The notes beneath the pieces were generated by a model that searched no databases, was not told where the DNA came from, and saw nothing but the letters and a program-made list of their open reading frames with translations. DNA of 64,000 nucleotides from Apostichopus japonicus. Taxonomy: Eukaryota; Echinodermata; Holothuroidea; Aspidochirotida; Stichopodidae. Location of the stretch: contig NC_092563.1 in NCBI RefSeq assembly GCF_037975245.1, positions 11,499,001 to 11,563,000 of the forward strand, read 5' to 3'. A program made the translations under genes and the position numbers. Within the stretch, counting starts at the first letter, position 1. Each line of letters begins with the position of its first letter. This document shows positions 9,401-18,987 of this stretch, piece after piece.

Positions 9401-11319
9401 TGAATAAAGTCATGAAGGCAATTCAAGGAAAGCTGATCAAAAACTATGATCTGCCATTTGATGTAAAAGAGTTGCAAATTCAACAACAAACTTGTCCTTA
9501 CTACAAACCAATTTATGATTTTCTTGCACATGATATTATTCCAAGTAATGTTAAGCATGCTAGAACTGTTCGTTCTCAAGCAGAGGATTATTTGTTATGT
9601 AATAGTTTGTTATTCAGGATATTTTTGCATGAGACTAATGATGCTAAGATGACTCTTCAGTTAGTCGTACCTGAGACTATGGTAGAACAGATAATATCTC
9701 GATATCATGATGACTTGTTAAGTAATCATCAGGGTGTAATGCGTACATATTTGACCATTAGACAGCATTTCTATCTGCGCAATATGTTTCAACGCATCAG
9801 TAATTATATTCAGGCATGTCTCCGTTGTCAAGAATTCCGTAAGAAACCGGACAAATTGAGACAATATCATGCTCGCATTCCTGATTCTTATCGTCCTTTT
9901 GACAGACTTAGTCTGGATTTCAAGACTATGCCCATAACGGCTACAGGATTTAAACATTTGATGGTTGTTTGTGATGAGATCACTAGATTTGTTGTATGTG
10001 TTTCTCTTAAGACTCTTGATGCTGAAACAATATGTGAAGCATTATTGCAGAGGGTAGTCACAACTTTTGGTCCACCGTCTTGTATCATAAGTGATGCGGC
10101 AGCTTCTCTTACAGGAAAATTAGTGGAGCTCTTAAGTAAAGCTTTAGGCATTGAACAAAAGTTCATCAGTGTAAACAATCATGGAAGCTTACAGGTTGAA
10201 AGACACATTCAGACTCTTTCAAATTTCCTCAAAGTGAACTTAAATCAGTTTGGTACGGATTGGGTACGATTTGTCCCAACATCAGCCTATGCATATAACA
10301 CATTTTCCTCTCCTCAGTTAGGTAGCTATAGCCCATTTGAACTTGCATTTGGACGTAAGCCACCAAATCTTACAAATTTATCGTTCAATCCAATGGCAGG
10401 ATTATCACAATCTCATGGAGAATATGCTGCATTGTTAAAGAAACGATTTGATCATTTGTCAAGGGTAATGTTAGTCTTACAAAAGAAGCAACAAGATGCT
10501 CAAAATGTTAAGATAAGTGCAAAACTGAACAAAGGTGCAATTTATTCAACGGGTCAATTAGTGTATCTATATAAGCCAACGTCTTCCTCCTTGACTGCGA
10601 ACTCTCGCAAAATTGCTGCAGAATGGTGTGGACCACTAGTGATCCATCAAGTTTTGGATAGGACTCATTATTTGTTGGCCACTCTCAAAGGAGAAATTCT
10701 TAGTGATGTATTCAATTATAACAGGCTTAAACCATGTTTTGTAAGAGCATCTTCTGAAACTAAGAATATCACCAACATTCAGAAATTGCGAAATGTCTTG
10801 AAAACAAAGGGTTCATCAAGTGAAAAGGTTGCTCGAATGAGAAATGTTTTGAGTAGTAACACTTCTAATGCAGAAAATGTTAATGTCATGCAAGATGCAC
10901 ATATTGAGTTTCATGATGAGTTTGGTAACATTTTGCCAGGGGTAACTTCAGATCACGTCATGTGTCTTCTGACCACTAAGCCAATGAATGTTGCATCCTT
11001 TCTAGAGAATAGAGCACATAATGAAGGATTAGCAATTCCATATCCTTCCATGAGAGATAGCATATTAAGGCAAAAGAAAGTTTTTGCAAATGCTCCACAA
11101 GGAGACATGAAAGTCCAATGTGCTAGATACAAATTGGGTGAATTACAGGTTTTGGTCACCTATCAGACACCATGTTTTCCAACAGGCTTTAAGAGTCATG
11201 ATTTTTGGTGGAATGTAGGAAAATATTCCAACACAGGGGAAATAATGAATTTTCTCCATGAAAAGGGATTGAATATTACAGGCAATCCAGGCAGGATGTT
11301 GCAAACATTATATGGTTAA
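6382..11319 (+). CDS. pol: Pol polyprotein: protease, reverse transcriptase, RNase H, integrase, C-terminal extension
   Basis: The frame is open from 6382 (after TAA 6379-6381) to TAA 11317-11319. There is no ATG near its start, so it is probably made as a Gag-Pol fusion by -1 frameshifting in 6382-6415. Residues are counted here from codon 6445. Protease: DSGA at 62-65. Reverse transcriptase: about 370-560, with the YxDD box present as HHDD (526-529). RNase H: Asp 680 (YSDTS), the TELEMM glutamate and the DHSAI aspartate, ending with ADYLSR. A Thr/Ser/Pro/Lys-rich linker of about 170 residues follows. Integrase: zinc residues H1088, H1095, C1125, C1128; catalytic D1158, D1217, E1252; then a C-terminal barrel with GQLVYLYKP and NRLKP (about 1370-1430). 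The last 195 residues belong to no domain I recognise. No internal stop is seen; the protein looks functional. Confidence 0.93.
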   Translation, partial: CKESTNTEFSLGSTYDCTHHTVTPDKVPSKGRSKRKANNIWKNSNIPSSRYTGNDRSVDIQLDTRNFVRGTLHDGKGISLLFDSGATRSIISSSTVQNSKYLSSIQPVSVDVVNLKLGNGQFIHAYSTITFQVKIQGHEFQLSALIAANLTGIDLILGSQTLKELNGSLDFTTNCFRIKQAKVFLRPVQRFVIYPGQQRYITVQGRLPLYARNADVVIKPFPLISRMCPSRMLVKMHKGRTKILLRNMGNQKFCLHPSRTVAHLDLADIITVTEDIPTDSLDFLNVMRDIEKPSLFQTNSNSKENRDEITRYNLHRYPHLTADDPLVSKSEQEIMRDNINLEQSILNASETESIYEFLDSHRDAFSLYGELSHCPNYEADITLTNDEPFYIRPYRLSDEDKVIVASELDKLVRLGILAVGHQSYTSPVFLIPKKGTKDKRVVTDFRYLNSRIKRLNHPFPLLNETIRTIGYSGAKILGVLDLKSAFFCLPLSVHAQQYTGIASFHGGKHYYYKRLPQGLNLSPAIFQSQINDILATIPNSNKFCIAHHDDIIVYSADKRSHKQHLQAIFKVLMDNGLKISPKKCSIFQNSVRYMGHLLSITPEGEACIQPLHDRCAAIRNTLKPHNVKSVRRFVGAVNYVASFFPNIQALLRPLHHLSRKRKVFKWTEEHQCAFQSIKELLCNPPILHMPQKYGRFVLYSDTSRVATGSYLTQRVNGKENIIAYYSKILPPACQRYSVTELEMMGLFINVTAFKHLLQNVEFEAYVDHSAIVELFKSKQEPATSRLRKLLFKLSEYTFQVGYKKGSELVLADYLSRAPQEFHSEIDQVAQEVNSCEDFSTPPKETFNPIMTRSKARSMGIKVPDLFPNKVTKESKQDSPAKESTNRVNRTSIPKATHSNDHATQRPQSESQKTTTPVNSTDKRETCIQRPTISMPSENRHTHSPDMLVVPNFTSVSQPTEPRLVDQSRHRVPEVVREPPPELFVQPKPVITNIDHLVTGHIPKQKELNKVMKAIQGKLIKNYDLPFDVKELQIQQQTCPYYKPIYDFLAHDIIPSNVKHARTVRSQAEDYLLCNSLLFRIFLHETNDAKMTLQLVVPETMVEQIISRYHDDLLSNHQGVMRTYLTIRQHFYLRNMFQRISNYIQACLRCQEFRKKPDKLRQYHARIPDSYRPFDRLSLDFKTMPITATGFKHLMVVCDEITRFVVCVSLKTLDAETICEALLQRVVTTFGPPSCIISDAAASLTGKLVELLSKALGIEQKFISVNNHGSLQVERHIQTLSNFLKVNLNQFGTDWVRFVPTSAYAYNTFSSPQLGSYSPFELAFGRKPPNLTNLSFNPMAGLSQSHGEYAALLKKRFDHLSRVMLVLQKKQQDAQNVKISAKLNKGAIYSTGQLVYLYKPTSSSLTANSRKIAAEWCGPLVIHQVLDRTHYLLATLKGEILSDVFNYNRLKPCFVRASSETKNITNIQKLRNVLKTKGSSSEKVARMRNVLSSNTSNAENVNVMQDAHIEFHDEFGNILPGVTSDHVMCLLTTKPMNVASFLENRAHNEGLAIPYPSMRDSILRQKKVFANAPQGDMKVQCARYKLGELQVLVTYQTPCFPTGFKSHDFWWNVGKYSNTGEIMNFLHEKGLNITGNPGRMLQTLYG

Positions 11320-12554
11320 TATGTATAACTGCATATTGCCTTAAGTTCAGATGAACAGGTGTTTTACCCACAATTGTATGAATGGAATGCATCATGGCAA
11401 TTACCTGCATACCTATTAAGTGGAAGTCATTGTACTGTATGGTGTAACAATATAAGCTTTATTGTTAAAACCACCACCAAGTGACCTAGTTTCATCTTTT
11501 ATAACAAATGTGTAATGAGTATACCTTTTTTCTCCTTATGAATTCGTTCAAACGTTTACCCGGCAATTAGAACATATCCGGAATATTAGCAACATGGGTT
11601 TTCATATATTGAGAAATATTTTAAGGATATTTACATTGCATCATTTATGTTATATTGAAGGCTATTCAGAGACAGCATTGTTGATATGCAACTTTTGCTT
11701 ACAGCAACAGTTATTGAAGCAAATGAAAGTACAGTATAGATCTTTTGAGGAAGTTATGTATATATTTTCTTTTTCTCAAATATTCATGCAAAAGTAAATT
11801 TCATCATGAAGTTGAAAAGACAAGATGTTAAGTATTATGTTAATTTGAAGAAAGATTTGTTGATGTCATAGTCTATGGGGTCTCTTTTATGGTATCGAAT
11901 ATCTAGTACTTTGGTACTTTACTAGAATTATTTCGGAGTGCATACCTAGGGTCACTATGCTATCGAGTCACATTTTGTTGATATTCTTGAAGTGAATGTA
12001 TATGATTCACAAGGTTTCAAAGCAGTTTTGAAACTGCCTTCATTTGAAGAGGAGGTTTTGTAAATGAGTTTGTAATATTTTAAGGTTCTTTTGTAATGTA
12101 CGAATTTTTTATGGAACGCTGAGGTGTTCTATTCAGTTAAAAGATAACTAAGTCTAGTATTCTCTGATCTCTCCCCAAATCACGGCATGATTTCACTTTT
12201 GATATAAATGTATTATGGATGTATGAAATGCAAAAATGTATTTTGTAAGAGATACTGCATACTTTGCTGTGTCATGTAACTTTAAGATATCTTAATGATA
12301 TTTTTTTTAGATTACATAATATGATGTCATCATTATTGAAGAGGTACACAAAAATTTCATGGAGATAGTGTCAATGTATATACCATATGATCATTTTAAT
12401 AATTCGTAACCAAGATGTTAACCTTTGAGATACATGCAGACCATTTATTGAAGTCAATGAATATTAGTGAATGTGCTTACAGTACTCTACCTTCTTGAGA
12501 TAATGATAAGTTAAAGCAGTATGATGTTAAAATTTTGGAGTATCCAAAAATTTT
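11320..12554 (+). other. Long 3' non-coding region of the gypsy element
   Basis: About 1.23 kb separates the pol stop from the polypurine tract. The longest plus-strand frame is 67 codons (11594-11797) with no envelope features (no signal peptide, no furin site, no C-terminal membrane segment). It is AT-rich. No env gene is supported. Confidence 0.6.
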
Positions 12555-12570
12555 AAAAGATTGAGGGGGA
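12555..12570 (+). other. Polypurine tract
   Basis: AAAAGATTGAGGGGGA directly abuts the 3' LTR. This is the expected RNase H-resistant primer for plus-strand DNA synthesis; the last 8 bases, GAGGGGGA, are all purine. Confidence 0.75.
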
Positions 12571-13334
12571 TGTTATGAAATAGTGATACCATCTCTTTGA
12601 TGTTACCGAAAAACTCCATCGAGATACCTTACAGGCCTCTTATGTATTTATCTAGGTCATGGATTCAGTTTTCCCACGAGAAGTTTTTAACTATCTTATT
12701 GAATCTTGGTACAGGGCCTTTTCCCAAAATAGATTCCATTATGTCTGTGGAACATTCGAGAAGGTTCTCTCACGTGGTATGGAAGTTTCCATAGAAAGGG
12801 GATGGACTTCCAAACTCCCAACCAATCAGGGCAGATCAGTGCCAGCGCACTTATTTTTATATCATTAAGTTAATACAGGATGGTCAGGTTATTGGCTGCC
12901 TACTGATTGTGCGCAGTGAGATTTTATGGAAGTAAGGTATAAAAGAAAAAGGAGGTCAGAAATTTATCACTCCGTGATCAATTTATCACTTGGTCAGCAA
13001 ATTTATCACTCCGTCAGCGCTCCGTGATCAGTTCGTCGCTTCGTCATTGCTTCGTTACTATTTCATCACTCCTAATTGTTTAATTGACGGAGTCAAGTCA
13101 AATCATTGTAATTTAGTTTTATTTGTTAAGAGAATCGACAGAGAAGAAATTATACCGAATCATTAATCAAATCCGATCTTGTCAAATTGTTTTTCTGTGA
13201 ACTCATTGTTTTCTTCCGTTCGAGACATCTCCTGAAGAAGCATAAATACGGCATCAAGATATCCCAGTACCTTTCTATCGCGAGTCCCGATATAGTTTTA
13301 CTATCGGGGGAGCCGGGCTCGTCACAATATTACA
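12571..13334 (+). repeat. 3' LTR
   Basis: Same 764-bp sequence as the 5' LTR, including the TATA box (12938-12945). The following CTCC (13335-13338) matches the bases before the 5' LTR. Confidence 0.95.
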
Positions 13335-13861
13335 CTCCACCCAAAAAATAGGGTTCTTGTACCAATTATGAGAACTGCAAAGGTTACCCATTTGAAGTAT
13401 TTACAATCTAGGGCATCACATACACACTCATCCACCTGCTTGACAACTGTACAAAGGTTACAATTTCATCGAAACCAAAAACTAATCTTAATTTAACTTA
13501 ATTTAGTTCCACAAGAAACACAATTTTATGGAATGCCATTTGTAGAAATTCTTGGGAATTTAAAGATCATTAATTTGTACTCTAGGCTAAGCAAACTTTC
13601 ACTGCTTTTCCATGACTTAGCTCTTAAAAGTGACATAAACCACAAAGGTGTTGTTCTGCATTGAGTCCGATAGGTACGGAACTGCGAGCGTCTGTTGTTG
13701 GTACAGTCTCTCACTTAACATTATCCATGCTGTCAAAAGTATGTACATGTACACAGGCACAAACGTGCGCGCCAACATTTTCAATAATACTAAAATGGGC
13801 TGCCAGCATAACAGCCATATATTTCATAAAACTATGACTAATATCATTGTTCACTGAAGGC
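13335..13861. other. Non-coding DNA between gypsy element and MITE
   Basis: Continuation of the pre-insertion sequence from 4025. No gene, repeat or splice-bounded exon seen. Confidence 0.4.
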
Positions 13862-14320
13862 TAGTGTTGCACCGATAATCATTTGTGATATTGGCATCAG
13901 TAAAATTTAGCATCATTCGTCGATAATGGCAAAGCGATATTGACTGATCTTTTTTCACAACAAGCCAATGTTTGTTACAGTACTTGCGATGATTTATTCT
14001 TATAGCCTTTTTTTTACCAACGAAAATGCTACCAAACAGTTTCATGTATATCAACTTGGTGGGGAAATTTATTTTTACTCATTTACTAATGAGAGTTACA
14101 AGTGGTTACTATATGCAAGTGGTTACTATATACAAGTGGTTACTATATGCGAGTTGCGCAAATGGTAATAAATTATGATAACTGATCATAATTCTGATAC
14201 TATATGTATTAATGCATGACTTGAAGTGCGATTTTACCTTCGTTCTGGCTGTTTAAAAATAACGCTACCGGTATCGGAATATAGTCCAAATCCAATATTG
14301 GCCATATCGGCACTGCACAA
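13862..14320. mobile_element. hAT-like MITE, 459 bp
   Basis: Left end TAGTGTTGCACCGATA; the right end read on the other strand is TTGTGCAGTGCCGATA (11 of 16 positions match). Flanks CTGAAGGC (13854-13861) and ATAAAGGC (14321-14328) match at 6 of 8. The terminus resembles that of the better-preserved element at 27192 (TAGTGTTCGACCGAT), so both probably belong to one family. Three tandem copies of a unit CAAGTGGTTACTATAT lie inside (about 14098-14150). Confidence 0.55.
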
Positions 14321-15442
14321 ATAAAGGCTTATTAGATCGATATTACGGCCAAATGTTTTCCAAAATAGCAATTTGTAAATTGTATGGCAAAATTAGTCAC
14401 ATTTGGCAGACTCTGTTAGGGATATTCAAAAATTTCAAATTCCGTATTAGGTAATATTTAAATCCGCTTGGACTCCAACATGAAATGAGGCCATTTCCAT
14501 AGAAATTTGGATGTCTGTTAACCCCACAAGTATTTGCCTAACCATAGTCTATAGAAATTATGTCTGTTGTACTAGAATTTATACTTTTACTACTAATTTA
14601 TTACTATTACTAAGTATTACAATTTATACTAGCCTATTGTAAGCCTAGCCTATGAAGACTAGGCTAGAACATAATGATAATACTAGTAGCGAGTAAATAT
14701 TGCGAATTGGCGAGTAGACATTTAGTCACGGTCGCCAAATGGCGAGTACTTTATAAATAATTGTCGAGGCCTGCCTGTCAGTTACTTAAGACCTAGGGCC
14801 TAACTGTTATTGTTAGTTGTATTGTATCGTAAATGCCCAAGTGACACTTACCGTACTTACACTACAGTTACACCGTATGACTACGCAAGGCCTAGCCTAT
14901 ACCATAAATATAAAGTAGGATATCGTGTTCGTTCAAAGACAACTAGGCAAATTAAGACACAAAAATCAAAGAGAACTAACCTGATCTCCCAGTTCGATGT
15001 GTATACTTTGTTTGTGTTACTCTTTTTCGTTGCTACGCAGTTCAACTTGAATATCTTTATCTGAACCTATATATTAGGCTATTCAGAGCGAGTCATTCGA
15101 ATACTACTGTCGTAAATACCAGAGTATATATCTGGTAATATTGCGCATATTTTCACAGGTACATAGGATCGGAAAACTGGCTACAGCTAGCTACATGCAC
15201 TACCATGGTACGCCTAACGTGCAAAAGATGACATCGATCGCTGCACTTCCAACAAATATTAGTGAAACACCCACTATGAGTATGGTATGAAACAAATTGG
15301 CGCTTTTCGAAACGTTGCTCGGTCAGTCACTGAGGTATGTCCCAAAAACCTATTCAGCCTCGCATTCCCTTGATTTTTTTTACTGCAGTAAAAAAATCCA
15401 AAATAAACTATATTCACACTCTCAGAACAGCTGCTGGTCGAT
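14321..15442. other. Non-coding stretch, no gene recognised
   Basis: AT-rich, with many CTAG / TAGGCCTA motifs. An 84-codon plus-strand frame (14810-15064) has no recognisable domain or splice context and is probably chance. Confidence 0.35.
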
Positions 15443-15468
15443 TGTATGTATGTATGTATGTATGTATG
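15443..15468. repeat. TATG microsatellite, target of the outer hAT element
   Basis: GTATGTATG.. repeats end exactly where the inverted terminus starts at 15469. The same microsatellite resumes at 18640 (GTATGTGTGTATGTATG, to about 18683), so the element inserted into it. Confidence 0.8.
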
Positions 15469-16149
15469 CAGGGGCGGATCCAGGGGGGGCCGACCCGGCC
15501 CCGGCCCCCCCTTTTTGGAAATCAGTTGCGTTTTTTTTTTATGTGGGAGTACTTCAAATTCCTAATAGGCATAACTTGGTGAAAGAAAAGCCTAATATAT
15601 ATCCAGCTGCTCTTCCCTGAAACGCGTTCGTTTTTATTCCAAATTTGAAACTAAGGCAATTATCATGCCTACGCGACATCACGTATTAATTAGATACGGC
15701 TCAGTACTATAGTGCTGACTATTTCTGTCAGGGAAAATCAATGCACAGTTAGCAAGTATATCATAATAATCTGAATGAAAGGGGGTGTAGGCGGTTTTAC
15801 ACTATCTAACGCAACGTAGTCGCCAAGAACCTGAAGTATTTATAAGGGAGGGCCCGAGGAACATGAACTTATAGCATGCTCCTCGTGGTGAAACATAATT
15901 GCACCTATTAGGTGAATTGAGTGTACTGTTAATAGTAGGAGAGACTAGTGTAGGTTCTTATGACCAACTAGACCGGTTTCTGCTCTCAAACTTTATAGGA
16001 GGAGCTTCATCAGTAGTAGCCTTTGAATATTTTATATTCGGCCTGGGCGTCTCGTTCTCAAAATGCATCTATTTTCTGTGCACGAGTTTTAATGGACTCA
16101 TAGTGCAGCTATAAGAGCATCTAAACTTGAAGAGCTTCGTGTGAACCTT

Positions 16150-18170
16150 GAGAGTCAGCTGATTCTTCGTTAGTATGAAACCTGAGTTAACAAGTAAATC
16201 TTTGAGATTTTGGGCCCTTTTGTAGGCTAGAATCGGTTCTTTTGGAAACAGTTTGGATAATTCCGCGTGCAGGGGCGTAGCGAGCGGGGGGGGGGAGGTG
16301 TGGGGGGTGTCACACCCCCCAATAATTTGGTCGCTGTCGGCAAATATTGGGTCTGTCGGCAAAAGGAGAAAAGGTGAAGAGAGCGGAAGGGGAAGAAAGA
16401 AGGAAAGCTGAATAGAGAAAAGGAGAACGGGAGCTTCTTTATCGGTTATTTCGATTTTCCAGTTCTTCATCTGATAAACTCATTCACCAATCCAATCACC
16501 CGACGCCTGCAAGTTAAAAACCTCTCGGCAAATAACTGATAATGTCACGGCCGTCAGTATAGCTACTGTAGCCAGGCTCAGCTAGACGAGTGCCAGAATC
16601 GCCGGCAACTCAGTGAAAGAAATGGAATTAAAGGCTTCCGTATAGGCCCATGAGTCGTGCTATCGTGTGACAACGTGTTGTTATTATCCTCTGTTCAGAA
16701 TGACGTCATCGCAGATGTCATTCGTTCTCCGTGGAAAACTTAAGGACACGGCTCACGAATTGTACACAATTTTTAACGTTTCTCGCTTGTATATCAATGA
16801 ATGTTGTTATTTCTCATTACCGGAAAGTTTTCTGAACATTTTCATCACGAAGTTTTACTATTTCAACGATCGGTGAAAGAGAAAACACAGTTCGATAATT
16901 GGTCCCAATTAATTCTTCTTCTGCCGACTGCCATAAAAATAATATCGAAATGGAAATTCTACGGTGCCAAATTTGACTTAAAATATGCACCAGATTGCAT
17001 CTAAGGACGTTTCAAAACTAAAAATTTTCCCCTTAGACCCCTCCCCCATTTCAGTCACCACTTCCAGATTCGTCGGCAAATCAAATCCTCCACACCCCCC
17101 CCCCCCAACAAAAAAAAAACCTTCGCTACGCCCCTGTCCGCGTGTTGCGAGATTAAGTGCCAATGTTTCAAAAGTACATATTTCAAATGCGTGGTTTTGA
17201 TATGGGGTGTATAGGTAAGCTTGAACACCATTGGTGGTTCCTTTTGTTTAGGTTTGGTAGTGAGGTATTGCCCACGGTTTTCAAATTTTATGCCTTTCGT
17301 GCGCTGAGGCAATTTCCTCTTTCTTATAGTTACGGAGTAACAGTTTCTCTGTGAACGCGTTCTTTTTCTGTAAGAAATCAGTCTCATTGTTACAGAGACG
17401 TGCGTATCGTAATACTTCCCCTTTAATGAAGCCTTTAATAGTGGCAAGTGGGTGTGCAGAGTTTTTGTCGAGGTATTGGAAGGTTTCCGTGGGTTTGGTG
17501 TAGACTTTGGTGTCTAATAACCCATTGGTTTCAAACCTTGGACCTTTGAAGATATTCAAATCTAGGTATGTTACCTCGGTGTGTAATATTTCTACCGTAA
17601 ACTTTAAGAAGCGGTGAATTTCATTCAACCTGTTTACTAGTTGTTCAAGTTCCTGAGGTGAACCGTCGTAAAGCAATAGAATTTCATCTCTATAGCGGAG
17701 CCATTTTAAGATTTTATTATCTGTCGGTAAAATCTGGTTTTCCAGTCTATGCATGACGATATCACAGATTTCCGGAGAGGCTTAATTGGCTACCCATGGC
17801 GCAACCGATCTTTTGTAGATAGAATTGGTTATTGAACTCGAAACAGTTTCTTCTTAAAAATAAGTTCAATTAGTTTGCGCATGGATATGGAAGATATTTT
17901 ATTTATTCCATATTCGCTTTTTTCCGCCTTTTCATAGACTTCTTGACATATATCTAATGCCTCCTCTTGGGGAGTATTGGTATACATGGCGACGACATCG
18001 AGTGTAGCAAGTACTACTGCTTTTGGTAACGGGGTGGCTTCCACAATTTTCAGAATGTGATTTGTGTCTTTCACATAGGTGCTTTGTTTTAATACAATAG
18101 GAAGCAAGAAATAGTCCACAAATTCCGATATTTTTTCGGTCGGTGATCCGTTTCCGCTTATTATCGGGCC
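16150..18170 (-). pseudogene. Penelope-like reverse transcriptase, disrupted
   Basis: Minus-strand frames together give the usual PLE order. First come a ..ISGNGSPTEKISEFVDYF.. segment (about 18155) and ATLDVVAMYTNTPQEEAL (RT motif with catalytic Asp, about 17990). Next are FYLQKIGCAMGS (about 17810), then LKWLRYRDEILLLYDG (about 17690) and LKYVLLKHWHLISQHA (about 17170). After the hAT insertion the frame resumes with ELSKLFPKEPILAYKRAQNL (about 16240). Breaks: a 1-nt shift near 17775-17785 with a stop, a second shift near 17290-17360, and the 867-bp insertion. The YxDD box reads YRDE, so the second catalytic Asp is lost. The N-terminal part is missing and no GIY-YIG endonuclease follows. Inactive. 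Confidence 0.85.
16270..17136. mobile_element. Inner hAT-like element, 867 bp, inside the Penelope-like element
   Basis: Inverted termini CAGGGGCGTAGCGA (left) and TCGCTACGCCCCTG (right) are perfect over 14 bp. The 8-bp duplication TCCGCGTG (16262-16269 and 17137-17144) is perfect. It splits the PLE codons for ..ISQHA / ELSKLF... No transposase. G-runs follow the left end and C/A-runs precede the right end. Confidence 0.92.
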
Positions 18171-18647
18171 CTCCCTTAAAAATACTTCAGGTTCTTGGCG
18201 ACTACGTTGCGTTAGATAGTGTAAAACCGCCTACACCCCCCTTTCATTAATAAGTATATCATAATTATCTCATTGAATATATCTTGTTTTATGTTTTTTT
18301 CTTGGGGTGAATCTGGTGTCATAATTTTCGCGCAAAAGAAAAAACGAATCGACGAAATAATAGTGTATCCATTGTACATGCACTGTTGAGCATTGTTAAA
18401 TATGTGTCTATCGAGAAAAAATATGTGCACAAAAAAGCGTGTCTGCAACGTTTCTGGTTTTTCTAGTTTTTGGCGAAATGTTTCACCAATTGCATCTAAG
18501 CACTCACAATTAACCAAAAATTTCCAAGGGGGAGGGGGACAACCCCTCCCCCTAGACCCCTCCCCCAGGACGCAGATTACTAAAGTGCTAGCATCGGGAT
18601 GTCGGCCCCCCCTTTCTCAAAATCCTGGATCCGCCCCTGGTATGTGT

Positions 18648-18987
18648 GTATGTATGTATGTATGCGTGTATATATGTATGTATGACATGTACGTATTTTA
18701 GATCCTCATGCAAGCTGGAACTCGCGAAGAAGCCTCATTGGCTTATCAAAGCCGCTAGCTGAACGAAGTCAGTACCTTAGATTCATTATCAGTACCTTAG
18801 ATTCATTCGTCCATGATTATGAATTGTCAACTGTCAACATCTTTTTCCGCAAAAAAAAGTGCACTTTGAGCTTTCCTGACTATTTATTCGAGATAAGTTT
18901 TACCAAGTATTGTGTGAATAAAGTCGGAATTGAAATGTTTCCTATTTATTGACTTTAGAGGAATAAGAAATATTCCACCATTTTTCC
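18648..18987. other. Microsatellite remainder and short non-coding DNA
   Basis: TATG / TGTA repeats run to about 18683. A 20-bp unit, CAGTACCTTAGATTCATT plus 2 bp, is present twice at about 18770-18808. No gene. Confidence 0.4.

Larger units (their letters stand above)
4026..13334 (+). mobile_element. Complete Ty3/gypsy-type LTR retrotransposon (9.3 kb)
   Basis: Two 764-bp direct repeats (4026-4789 and 12571-13334) that I read as identical bound an internal region with gag and pol. The domain order is protease, reverse transcriptase, RNase H, integrase, as in Ty3/gypsy. The LTRs start TGTTATG and end TATTACA. CTCC lies immediately before the left LTR (4022-4025) and immediately after the right LTR (13335-13338), so the target duplication is 4 bp; it becomes ACTCC (5 bp) if the final A of the LTR is counted as shared. 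A primer-binding-like site starts right after the left LTR and a purine run precedes the right LTR. Identical LTRs and open long frames indicate a recent insertion that may still be mobile. Confidence 0.95.
15773..18251 (-). mobile_element. Penelope-like element copy with inverted terminal arms and 19-bp target duplication
   Basis: AAGTATATCATAATAATCT (15754-15772) and AAGTATATCATAATTATCT (18252-18270) flank the copy as a 19-bp direct duplication with one mismatch. Inside, about 82 bp at the left end (15776-15857) recur inverted at the right end (18164-18246) with only a G-run length change and one or two other differences. The coding strand is minus. The copy is 5'-truncated within the reverse transcriptase gene and carries a hAT-like insertion (16270-17136). 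Inverted terminal arms are known for some Penelope elements. Confidence 0.75.
15469..18639. mobile_element. Outer hAT-like element (3.2 kb including nested insertions)
   Basis: Both ends carry the 16-bp inverted repeat CAGGGGCGGATCCAGG (15469-15484, and 18624-18639 on the other strand). Both sides are TATG microsatellite, which hides the exact 8-bp duplication. Subtracting the Penelope-like insertion (15773-18251) leaves about 0.7 kb, the size of a non-autonomous element. C-rich segments next to both ends (GGGGGGGCC, CCCCCC) are typical of the CAGGGGCG family here. No transposase of its own. Confidence 0.75.

Noticed and set aside
11594-11797. 67-codon frame after pol as a possible env gene
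   Set aside because: Too short; no signal peptide, cleavage site or membrane anchor.
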